Positions 47,612-55,324 of a DNA stretch of 64,000 nt are shown here, in pieces. Position numbers and translations under genes: made by a program. Each line of letters starts with the position of its first letter. Position 1 is the first letter of the stretch. The stretch comes from DAIMFL01 sp964372215 (GTDB lineage Bacteria; Pseudomonadota; Alphaproteobacteria; Dongiales; Dongiaceae). The DNA lies in contig CAYJQC010000009.1 in assembly GCA_964372215.1 (NCBI GenBank), positions 62,001 through 126,000 of the forward strand, given 5' to 3'. The notes under the pieces are model-generated. The model made no database searches, was not told the origin of the DNA, and saw only the letters and a list, made by a program, of their open reading frames with translations.

Positions 47612-48939
47612 GCCCGCTCGCGGTCCCGCCTGCCGCCAACGACCGCGGCAGGACGCGCGTGCTGCTGGTGCATGACCGGTTTCCCGGCCAGTTCGTGCAT
47701 CTGGCGCGGGCGCTGGCGGCCGACCCGGCGATCGACCTGCGCTTCCTCGCCGGGCGCGTCGAGGGCGCGGTCGCGGGCCTGGCGCCCGAGCTGTACCGGC
47801 CGTCGCGCGCGGTTCGCGCCGACAGCCATCCCTATCTGCGCCCGCTCGAGCGCGCGGTGCTGAACGGCCAGGCCGCCTATCGCCGGCTGCTCCGGCTGCA
47901 GGCCGAGGGCTACGCGCCGGACCTGATCTACTTCCACTCCGGGTTCGGCCCGGGGCTGTTCCTGCGCGATCTGTTCCCGGCGGCGCGCCTGGTCGGCTAT
48001 TTCGAATGGTACTACCGCGGCGTCGGCGGCGACGCGGCGTTTCTCAGCGGCGGCGAGGTCGACGACGACACCCGCTGCCGCCTGCGGCTGCGCAACGCCG
48101 ACATCGTGCTCGAGCTGCTGGCGAGCGACGCGGCGGTGACGCCGACCCGGTTCCAGCGCGCGCAGTTCCCGCCGGAGCTCCAGGCGCGGCTGAGCGTGCT
48201 GCATGACGGCGTCGACACCGACCTGTTCTCGCCCGGCCCGGCGCGGTCGCCGCGCCTCGCCGCCCTCGGGCTCGACCGGCCCGGCCCGGTCGTCACCTAC
48301 GCCACCCGCGGCATGGAGCCCTATCGCGGCTTCCCGCAGTTCATGCAGGCGGCGGCATTGCTGCTGGAGCGCCATCCCGAACTGCGGGTCGTGATCGCCG
48401 GCAGCGACGAGGTCGCCTACAGCGCCGCGGCGCCGGACGGCAAGGGCAGCTACCTGCAGCAGGCGCTGGCGGCGCTGCCCGCGCTCGACCGCGACCGCCT
48501 GGTGCTCGCCGGACGGCTCGACCTCGCCGACTACCGCGACCTGCTGCGGCGCTCGACGGTCCACGTCTATCTGACGGTGCCGTTCGTGCTGTCCTGGTCG
48601 CTGGTCGAGGCCATGGCCACCGGTTGCGCCCTGGCGTGCAGCGACACCGAGCCGGTGCGCGAGGCGGTCGGATCCGCCGAGGCGGAACTGGTCGACTTCT
48701 TCGACCATCGCCGGCTGGCCGCGACGGTGACGGCGCTGCTCGACGATCCCGCACGGCGCGCGGCGCGCGGCGCGGCGGCGCGGCGGCGCGCGGTCGCCAC
48801 CTACGATCTCGCCGCGCTGCTGCCGCGGCAGCGCGCGATGCTCGGCCTGGCGCCGCACGCCGGCAGCGCGGCCGCGCCGTCGGGTATTTCGAAAATCAAA
48901 TCACTTTCGAATGGAAAAGCCGCTACTCAAAGTAATTAA
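47608..48939 (+). CDS. GT4-like glycosyltransferase coupled to the type I secretion operon
   Basis: A 443-residue GT-B glycosyltransferase. The N-terminal half includes HDRFPGQFVHLARAL and GYFEWYYRG, as in the glycosyltransferase-4 subgroup typified by long-chain sugar transferases. The C-terminal GT1 domain has THATRGMEPYRGFPQFM-like sequence (YATRGMEPYRGFPQ) and VPFVLSWSLVEAMATGCALA, the nucleotide-sugar site. It should be cytoplasmic. The ATG overlaps the hlyD-type stop by 4 nt. Its last 40 codons become AT-rich and contain a TTCGAAA motif, probably part of the promoter of the RTX gene. Confidence 0.85.
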   Translation: MSPLAVPPAANDRGRTRVLLVHDRFPGQFVHLARALAADPAIDLRFLAGRVEGAVAGLAPELYRPSRAVRADSHPYLRPLERAVLNGQAAYRRLLRLQAEGYAPDLIYFHSGFGPGLFLRDLFPAARLVGYFEWYYRGVGGDAAFLSGGEVDDDTRCRLRLRNADIVLELLASDAAVTPTRFQRAQFPPELQARLSVLHDGVDTDLFSPGPARSPRLAALGLDRPGPVVTYATRGMEPYRGFPQFMQAAALLLERHPELRVVIAGSDEVAYSAAAPDGKGSYLQQALAALPALDRDRLVLAGRLDLADYRDLLRRSTVHVYLTVPFVLSWSLVEAMATGCALACSDTEPVREAVGSAEAELVDFFDHRRLAATVTALLDDPARRAARGAAARRRAVATYDLAALLPRQRAMLGLAPHAGSAAAPSGISKIKSLSNGKAATQSN

Positions 48940-49023
48940 TCGCTGTTTAAGTATCGTGACTGTCTTGTCATTAAGAGAACACACCACTTCCTCTCGCAGC
49001 GCAATAACATCCCTCCTATCCGA

Positions 49024-49066
49024 AGGAGGAGTCGACGTCCTCCTGACCTATCCGTTCGAGGAGGAC
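49024..49066 (+). promoter_or_regulatory. Hairpin and Shine-Dalgarno elements before the RTX gene
   Basis: AGGAGGA (49024-49030) pairs perfectly with TCCTCCT (49038-49044). The true ribosome site GAGGAGGA (49058-49065) ends 4 nt before the ATG at 49070. TCCTCCT could also pair with this second purine site, so alternative foldings might expose or hide it. The first purine run has no start codon in place behind it. Confidence 0.4.
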
Positions 49067-49069
49067 CAG

Positions 49070-49864
49070 ATGGCGACGATTGAAGGTGGTGCGTTCGGCG
49101 ATTTCCTGCACGGAACGTCGAAGGGCGATCTGATCCACGGCAACGGTGGCAACGACTTCATCCTTGGCGGCAGCGGCAAGGACATCATCTACGGCGACGA
49201 CGGCAACGACGTGCTGTTCGGCGGCTCCAAGGGCGATACCATCTTCGGCGGCACCGGACATGACACCATCTTCGGCGGCTCCGGCGATGACACCATCTTC
49301 GGCGGCGAGGACAACGACACGATCTTCGGCGGATCGGGCGACGACTACATCCTCGGCGAGAACGGCAACGACACCATCTTCGGCGGCTCCGGCGACGACT
49401 ACATCGACGGCGGCGACGGCAACGACGTGATCGATGCCGGCTCCGGCGACGACTTCATCCTCGGCGGCGCCGGCAACGACCTGATCCGGGGCGGCTCGGG
49501 CAACGACTACATCGATGCCGGCGACGGCAACGACGTGGTGTTCGGCAGCTCGGGCAACGACGTGATCGCGGGCGGCGCCGGCAACGACACCCTGAGCGGC
49601 GGCAGCGGCCACGACGTGTTCGTGTTCGCCGGCGGCGGCGGCCAGGATGTCGTGCTCGATTTCCATCCGGGTTCCGATCTGCTGCAGATCGCCCAGAACA
49701 TCAACGGCCTCAGCGTCACCTCGGCCAGCGACCTCGCCGACCATATCTCGAGCGTCAACGGCAATACCGTCATCGACCTCGGGAACGGCGACAGCGTCAC
49801 GCTGGTGGGTGTGAACGCCCAGCAGGTTCACGACCACCCCGACAGCTACATCGTCGTCGTCTGA
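49070..49864 (+). CDS. RTX (hemolysin-type calcium-binding repeat) protein made almost only of repeats
   Basis: A 264-residue protein. From about residue 10 to 195 it is an uninterrupted series of about 20 nonapeptide repeats of the GGxGxDxhx type (for example GGSGDDTIF, GGDGNDVID), which form a calcium-bound parallel beta-roll. The tail (about 195-264) has HDVFVFAGGGGQDVVLDFHPGSD, the usual C-terminal secretion region of RTX proteins, and ends in hydrophobic YIVVV. No enzyme, toxin or adhesin domain is attached. Its position directly downstream makes it the likely cargo of the type I system. It could be a surface-layer, matrix or carrier protein. Confidence 0.9.
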   Translation: MATIEGGAFGDFLHGTSKGDLIHGNGGNDFILGGSGKDIIYGDDGNDVLFGGSKGDTIFGGTGHDTIFGGSGDDTIFGGEDNDTIFGGSGDDYILGENGNDTIFGGSGDDYIDGGDGNDVIDAGSGDDFILGGAGNDLIRGGSGNDYIDAGDGNDVVFGSSGNDVIAGGAGNDTLSGGSGHDVFVFAGGGGQDVVLDFHPGSDLLQIAQNINGLSVTSASDLADHISSVNGNTVIDLGNGDSVTLVGVNAQQVHDHPDSYIVVV

Positions 49865-50052
49865 GTGACGGCAGCCGGGGGGGCGCGGGGGGCGCGCGCC
49901 CGGTGGGGGGTTTGGGGGGCGGGGGGNNNNNNNNNNCCACCCCCACCCCCACCCAAACTTCGGGGGCGTCTTTGTCCCGCCCGCGGGCCCGCGCCGGAGG
50001 GCGCGCCCCGGTTCGCATTTTCGCGGTCCGTGCCGGCAGGGGTCGAACATCC
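49865..50052. other. Assembly gap with degenerate flanks
   Basis: Ten N (49927-49936) are flanked by long G runs on the left and CCACCCCCACCCCC-like sequence on the right. The flanks have extreme composition and no coding sense, typical of failed reads through a GC hairpin. The missing length is unknown. The terminator of the RTX gene and the promoter of the glycan operon would be expected here. Confidence 0.8.
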
Positions 50053-52332
50053 ATGCAGCAGGTCTTGGCAACGCCGGTCCCCGATGGGACGCCGGTGGCG
50101 CGACTGGAGCGCCTGGCCGGCGCCATCGTGGTCGCCGTCTGGGACGGTCGGCCCGGCGCCGGCACCGCCCCGGTGCGTCCGATGCTGGACGGCGCGCTGG
50201 CGCCGCGCCCCTATGTCGTGCTGGCGGCATCCTGCAGCTCCGGCGCCACCCGCCAGGTCGCGCTGATTCCCTGGCCGCAGGCGGCGGCCGGCGGCCGCTT
50301 CAGCGCCGAGATCGACGGCCATGCGGTCGCCGCCGCACAGCGCGATCCCGCGGCGGAGCTGCCGGGTTTCGATGGCGCGGCCCTGATGGCCGAACTCGAC
50401 CCGGCGGCGCGCCGCCGCCTGGCCCGCGGCCTGCTCGCCCATCTCGCCGGCATCGGCGGCCGGATGCCGGACGCCGCCGCCGGCGCTGCCGCCCTGGTCG
50501 CCGCCCTGTGGCCGGACCGCCCGGCGCTGCGCCCGGTCGCGGCGGCCAGCGGGCGTCATGGCCTGCTCGACGGCGCGCAGCCGGCCGCGATCGGCGACCT
50601 GGTCGAGACCTTCGTGATTTCGGGCCGTGGCGTGCGCAGCGTCCGCGCGGCGCTTCGGACGCTGCCGCGCGCCGAGAAGGACGCGCCACGCCTGCGGGCG
50701 ATCCTGCCGGATTCCGACGCCGCGCATGACGTCATCTTCGTCGGCAGCAGCGGGCTTGCCGCCTGCCGGATCGAGCGGGCCCGGCACGAGCTGCCGTCGC
50801 TGCTCGCCTGGGCGGCGCAGGCCAAGGGCCGGGCCGCCCGCCGGGCGAGCGAAACCCTGCCGCTGCTCGGCGCCCTCGCCGGTGCGGTGCCGGAACTGGC
50901 GGCGGCCCTGCGCGAGCTGCACAGCCTGGCGCCGCAGCCGAGCGAGCGCGGCGGACTCGACTCGCCGGCACTGAAGGCGCGGATCGAAACGGCGATTGCC
51001 GACGGCGGCGGCCTGCTGGTCGCCGGCTGGATCGACGACCCGCAGCATCTGGTCGCCGGCCTGGACATCGAGGGCGACGGCGCGTCGAGCCGGCGCGCGA
51101 TCGAACACCTGCAGCTGTATCCGCGCCGCCTGCGGGCGACGGCGGACAAGGATGGCGGCGACGCCGATCGCCTGGTCGCGGGGTTCGTCGGCTATCTCCC
51201 GCAGGCGCCCGAGGCGCAGCACATGCTGCAGCATCGCTTCGCGCTGCGGCTGCATTCGGACGCCACCATCCCGCTGCCCGCCCCGACCCAGCCGGCGGAT
51301 CCGGCGGCGGCGCGCGCCGCGGCGCTGGCCAGCCTGAAGCCGGAGGCCGTGACCCCCGAGATTCTCGAACGCTGCCTGGCGCCGGCCGTCGCCGCACTGC
51401 ACCGCCGCTGCCTCGAGGTGCCGCGCGCGCCGGAGATCGTCACCCTCGGCACGCCGCCGACGGCGCCGGCGATCAGCGTGATCATCCCGCTCTACCGCAA
51501 CCTCGAGTTCCTGAAGTTCCAGATCGCCAGCTTCGCGGTCGACCCCGACCGGGCGCGCTGCGAATATCTCTACGTGCTCGATTCCCCGGAACAGAAGCTC
51601 GAGGTCGAGCACCTGCTGCGCGGGCTGTGGCGGCTGCACGGCCTGCCGATGCGGCTCCTGGTCAACCCCACGAATCTCGGCTATGCCGCGGCCAACAACA
51701 TCGCGGCGACCGAGGCGCGCGGGCAGGTGCTGGCGCTGGTCAATTCCGACGTGCTGCCGATCGAAGCCGGCTGGGCGTCGGCGCTGGCGGCGCGGCTGGC
51801 GGCCGATTCCGGCCTCGCCGCGGTCGGCCCGAAGCTGCTGTTCGAGGACGACTCGCTGCAGCACGCCGGCATGTACTTCGCGCCGGACCCGTCCGGGCGC
51901 TGGCTCAATCATCACTTTCACAAGGGCCTGCCGCGCCACTTCCCGGCGGCCCTGGTCGAGCGTTCCGTCCCGGCGCTGACCGGCGCCTGCCTGATGGTCC
52001 GCGCCGAGGCCTACCGGGCGGTCGGCGGCTTCACCGAGGACTATGTCATCGGTGACTACGAGGACAGCGACCTGTGCCTCAAGCTGCGGCGCGCCGGCCA
52101 CGAGCTGCGCTACGTGCCCGAGGTCGAGCTTTATCACCTGGAGCGCCGCTCGATCCGCCAGCATGCCGGCTACATGAAGGGCGTCGCCTGCCTGTACAAT
52201 TCCTGGCTCCATGCCGGACGCTGGCAGGCCGAGATGCTGCGCCTGTGCCCGCCGGAGGCGACCCGAGCGGCCCAGCCTGACGCCCCGAGCGGCGTGACGC
52301 CCGATCGCGCGGCGGTCGAGGTGGCGGCATGA
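50053..52332 (+). CDS. Glycosyltransferase family 2 protein with long unknown N-terminal half
   Basis: A 759-residue protein. Residues 1-470 match nothing I recognise: Ala/Leu/Arg-rich with some short alpha/beta segments (VVLAASCSSGATRQVALI, DVIFVGSSGLAACRIERAR). Residues about 473-700 are a GT-A family 2 domain: AISVIIPLYRN, the metal-binding NSD (about 563-565) in LALVNSDVLP, and ALTGACLMVRAEAYRAVGGF with GDYEDSDLCLK, as in rhamnosyltransferase-type enzymes. The start ATG 50053 lies after the gap, so a longer form cannot be excluded. The stop overlaps the methyltransferase start by 4 nt. Confidence 0.82.
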   Translation: MQQVLATPVPDGTPVARLERLAGAIVVAVWDGRPGAGTAPVRPMLDGALAPRPYVVLAASCSSGATRQVALIPWPQAAAGGRFSAEIDGHAVAAAQRDPAAELPGFDGAALMAELDPAARRRLARGLLAHLAGIGGRMPDAAAGAAALVAALWPDRPALRPVAAASGRHGLLDGAQPAAIGDLVETFVISGRGVRSVRAALRTLPRAEKDAPRLRAILPDSDAAHDVIFVGSSGLAACRIERARHELPSLLAWAAQAKGRAARRASETLPLLGALAGAVPELAAALRELHSLAPQPSERGGLDSPALKARIETAIADGGGLLVAGWIDDPQHLVAGLDIEGDGASSRRAIEHLQLYPRRLRATADKDGGDADRLVAGFVGYLPQAPEAQHMLQHRFALRLHSDATIPLPAPTQPADPAAARAAALASLKPEAVTPEILERCLAPAVAALHRRCLEVPRAPEIVTLGTPPTAPAISVIIPLYRNLEFLKFQIASFAVDPDRARCEYLYVLDSPEQKLEVEHLLRGLWRLHGLPMRLLVNPTNLGYAAANNIAATEARGQVLALVNSDVLPIEAGWASALAARLAADSGLAAVGPKLLFEDDSLQHAGMYFAPDPSGRWLNHHFHKGLPRHFPAALVERSVPALTGACLMVRAEAYRAVGGFTEDYVIGDYEDSDLCLKLRRAGHELRYVPEVELYHLERRSIRQHAGYMKGVACLYNSWLHAGRWQAEMLRLCPPEATRAAQPDAPSGVTPDRAAVEVAA

Positions 52333-53183
52333 CCAGCCTGCCCGCCATCGACCTGATCACCACCCGCGACGCGGCCGGCGCCGGCGACCGGGCGGAACGG
52401 ATCGACTGGCTGGTCCAGTCGGTCGCGGCCAACCGTTTCCTGCCGATGCCGCCGGACAGCCTGCAGTTCGTCGGCGACGGCAGCTTCCGGCTGATCGGCG
52501 CCGAGTTCCTCGGTCATTTCCTGCGCTATGGCGGCCTCGCGCCGCACGAGCGGGTGCTCGACCTCGGCTGCGGCGTCGGCCGCATGGCGATCCCGCTGAC
52601 CCAGTATCTCGACCCCGAGCGCGGCAGCTATGACGGCGTCGACGTGGTGCAGGCCGGCGTCGACTGGTGCGCCGCGCGCATCACCCCGGCCTATCCACGC
52701 TTCAATTTCCACCACGCCGACCTGGCCAACGCCCTGTACAACCCGGGCGGCGTCCGGCCGGTGAGCGCGGTGCGCCTGCCGTTCGCCGACGAGAGCTTCG
52801 ATTTCGTCACGGCAACCTCGGTGCTGACCCACCTGCCGCCGGAGGATGTCGCCGCCTATGCCCGCGAGATCGCCCGGCTGTTGCGCCCCGGCGGGCGCTG
52901 CTTCCTCAGCCTGTTCCTGATGAACGACGCGGCGCGCCGCAATCTCGCCGCCGGCGCCGGCCGGCCGGAGTTCCCGGCCGATGGCGAGGGGCCGGCCTTC
53001 TACGCCGATCCGGCGGTGCCGCTCGCCGCCGTCGCCTACGAGGAGCCGGCGCTGGTCGCGATGTTCGCCCAGGCCGGACTCCACCCGGCCGCCGCGCCGG
53101 CCTATGGCCACTGGAGCGGCCGCGCCAACGGCGCCTCGTTCCAGGATCTCTGCCTCTTCACCCGGACCGCGGGGGCGGCATGA
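52329..53183 (+). CDS. SAM-dependent methyltransferase, class I
   Basis: A 284-residue methyltransferase. The SAM-binding motif I LDLGCGVGR is at 77-85, the acidic residue of motif II follows (YDGVDVVQAG), and FDFVTATSVLTHLPPEDV plus LLRPGGRCFLSLF are motifs III-IV of the Rossmann fold. In this setting it probably methylates a sugar or lipid-linked glycan. Both ends overlap neighbours by 4 nt (ATGA), making it a fixed member of the glycan operon. Confidence 0.88.
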   Translation: MTSLPAIDLITTRDAAGAGDRAERIDWLVQSVAANRFLPMPPDSLQFVGDGSFRLIGAEFLGHFLRYGGLAPHERVLDLGCGVGRMAIPLTQYLDPERGSYDGVDVVQAGVDWCAARITPAYPRFNFHHADLANALYNPGGVRPVSAVRLPFADESFDFVTATSVLTHLPPEDVAAYAREIARLLRPGGRCFLSLFLMNDAARRNLAAGAGRPEFPADGEGPAFYADPAVPLAAVAYEEPALVAMFAQAGLHPAAAPAYGHWSGRANGASFQDLCLFTRTAGAA

Positions 53184-54451
53184 CCAGCATGAAGATCCTG
53201 ACCATCTGCCACAACCATCCGCGCCTGCATCCCGGCGGCACCGAGATCTTCGCCCACGACCTGCACCAGGAGTGGCAGCGGCGGCGTGGCGTGGAACCGC
53301 TGTTCGTCGGCTGCACCAACCAGATCCATCGCGAGCCGCGCCCCGGCACCAGCTTCCAGACCCTGGGATCCTCGGCCGACGAGATGATCCTGTGGGCCGG
53401 ACATTTCGACCGCTTCCACCAGAGCCAGATCGACCTGTACGGGGTGATCCCCGACCTCGAGGAGCTGCTGCAGGGCTTCCGGCCCGACGTCGTGCATTTC
53501 CATCACACGCTGCTGGTCGGAGTCGAGGCGCTGTTCCTGGTGCGCCGCGCGCTGCCGCAGGCGCGCATCGTGTTCACGCTCCACGACTACTACCCGATCT
53601 GCCCGCGCGATGGGATCATGCTGACCACCGAGGGCAACCGGCTGTGCGGCGGCGCCTCGCTCGACGGCTGCCGACGCTGCTTCCCGGCGATGCCGGCGGA
53701 GCGCTTCGTGATGCGCGAGCGCTACCTGAAGACCGCCTTTTCCCAGGTCGACATGTTCGTGGCGCCGAGCAACTTCCTGCGCCAGCGCTTCATCGAGTGG
53801 GGCCTGCCCGCCGAACGCATCAAGGTGATCGCCAACGGCCGCCCGGACGTCGCGCCGGCGCCGCAGCGCCGGCCAGCGGCCGGCGAGGCGCGCGGCGTGT
53901 TCGGCTTCTTCGGCAACGTGACGCCGGCCAAGGGCGCCGCCGTCGCGGTCGCCGCGGCCGGGCAGCTCGCCGATCTGCCGATCCGCCTGCGGGTCCATGG
54001 CGGCTCGCCGTTCCAGACCGAGGCCTTCGTCGGCGAGTTCGCCGCCGCGGTCGCCGGCGCCGGGGAACGCGTCAGCCATCTCGGCCCCTATGCGCGCGCG
54101 CAGATGCCGGCGCTGATGGCGGCGGTCGATTGGGTCGTGGTGCCATCGATCTGGTGGGAGAACGCGCCGCTGGTGATCCAGGAGGCGTTCCAGCATCGCC
54201 GCCCGGTGATCTGTTCCGATATCGGCGGCATGGCCGAGATGGTGCAGGACGGGGTCAACGGCCTGCATTTCGCCCGCGGCGACGCCGGCGACCTGGCGCG
54301 CGCCATGCGCCGGGCCGCGACCGAGGACGGCCTGTGGGACCGGCTGGTCGCTGGCATCCCCCCGGTTCCGGCCATGAGCGACGTCGCCACCCGCTATCGC
54401 CGGCTGTTCAACCAGCTCGCCGAGCGCACGCCGGTCGACGACGCGGCATGA
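53180..54451 (+). CDS. GT4-family glycosyltransferase
   Basis: A 423-residue GT-B enzyme. The N-terminal domain begins ILTICHNHPRLHPGGTEIFAHDL, with the glycine-rich acceptor loop PGGTE. FTLHDYYPICPRDG and a Cys-rich segment (GCRRCF) follow; the latter recurs in O-antigen and colanic-acid-type mannosyl/glucosyl transferases. The donor site is PSIWWENAPLVIQEAFQHRRPVI (in part ENAPLVIQEAF). No membrane segment. The start overlaps the methyltransferase stop (ATGA). Confidence 0.87.
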   Translation: MTSMKILTICHNHPRLHPGGTEIFAHDLHQEWQRRRGVEPLFVGCTNQIHREPRPGTSFQTLGSSADEMILWAGHFDRFHQSQIDLYGVIPDLEELLQGFRPDVVHFHHTLLVGVEALFLVRRALPQARIVFTLHDYYPICPRDGIMLTTEGNRLCGGASLDGCRRCFPAMPAERFVMRERYLKTAFSQVDMFVAPSNFLRQRFIEWGLPAERIKVIANGRPDVAPAPQRRPAAGEARGVFGFFGNVTPAKGAAVAVAAAGQLADLPIRLRVHGGSPFQTEAFVGEFAAAVAGAGERVSHLGPYARAQMPALMAAVDWVVVPSIWWENAPLVIQEAFQHRRPVICSDIGGMAEMVQDGVNGLHFARGDAGDLARAMRRAATEDGLWDRLVAGIPPVPAMSDVATRYRRLFNQLAERTPVDDAA

Positions 54452-54464
54452 GGGAGTACGGACC

Positions 54465-55280
54465 ATGAGCAGCACCGTATCCGCCAACCCGTCCACGACA
54501 GCGATCGTCGAGCCGGCGGTGCTCGGCCAGCTCGCGCCCGGCGGGCTCGAGGCCAGCCAGATCCGCGGCCGGATCGACGCCATCGACGGCGGCATGATCT
54601 TCGGCTGGGCCTATGACGAGCACCACCCCGAGGACCGGCTCGAGGTCCGCATCCTGCACGGCGAGCGCGAGATCGGCCGGGTCAGCGCCGACCGGCCGCG
54701 CGCCGACCTGAAGCGGCTCGGCATCGGCCAGGGCGCGCACGCCTTCGCCTGCGCGCTGCCCGAGGGTCCGGTCCCCGATCTGGGATCGCTCACCGCCATC
54801 GCGGTGTCGGAACGCAGCGGCAGCGAAGTCCCGCTCGACCGGCCGCTGCGGCTCGACATCGCCGACGACGCCGTCGCGTCGCAGATCCGGCGGATCGCCG
54901 ATCTGCTCGAGGCGTCGCTGATCCGCCAGGACGACATGCGCACGCTGCAGCAGTCGATGGTCGGCGCGCTGCGCACCATTCACGCGGCCCAGCGCCATCA
55001 GGATGCCGGCGACGACGACAGCGAGAGCGACATCCGCGCTGCCGTCGAGCGGGCGCTCGCGACCGTCGAGGCCGGCCAGCAGGAACTGACCGAGCGCATG
55101 ACCCAGATGGACGTGTTCCAGCTGCGCTTCGACGAGACCCTGACCCTGTTCGATCAGCGCCTGCGGGCGATCGCCAGCAGCGCGGATCAGCCGCTGCGGC
55201 GCGCGGTCGCCGCGCTCGCGGTGTTCACCAGCGTCATCGCCGGCATCGCCATCTTTGCGGTGGCGATGCCGCGACTCTAG
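54465..55280 (+). CDS. Membrane-anchored coiled-coil protein with a 'GWA' beta-domain
   Basis: A 271-residue protein. Residues about 33-100 (GRIDAIDGGMIFGWAYDE, then RLEVRILHGEREIGRV, and DLKRLGIGQGAHAFACALP) form a small beta-domain that I have seen repeated in bacterial glycosyltransferase and polysaccharide proteins; its function is unknown to me. Residues about 130-240 are helical and rich in Glu, Gln and Leu with heptad-like spacing (coiled coil). A C-terminal helix (about 247-268) anchors it in the membrane with only three residues beyond. It may tether or organise the glycan enzymes, which is inference. It follows the GT4 gene by 13 nt. Confidence 0.72.
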   Translation: MSSTVSANPSTTAIVEPAVLGQLAPGGLEASQIRGRIDAIDGGMIFGWAYDEHHPEDRLEVRILHGEREIGRVSADRPRADLKRLGIGQGAHAFACALPEGPVPDLGSLTAIAVSERSGSEVPLDRPLRLDIADDAVASQIRRIADLLEASLIRQDDMRTLQQSMVGALRTIHAAQRHQDAGDDDSESDIRAAVERALATVEAGQQELTERMTQMDVFQLRFDETLTLFDQRLRAIASSADQPLRRAVAALAVFTSVIAGIAIFAVAMPRL

Positions 55281-55324
55281 CGGCCGCCGCCGGACCACGC
55301 CCAAGCGTCAAGCAGGAGACGAGC

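Noticed and set aside
49903..50052. N-terminal extension of the first glycan-operon transferase through the N gap
   Set aside because: The extension would be read through unknown bases and low-complexity sequence; ATG 50053 is the first trustworthy start.
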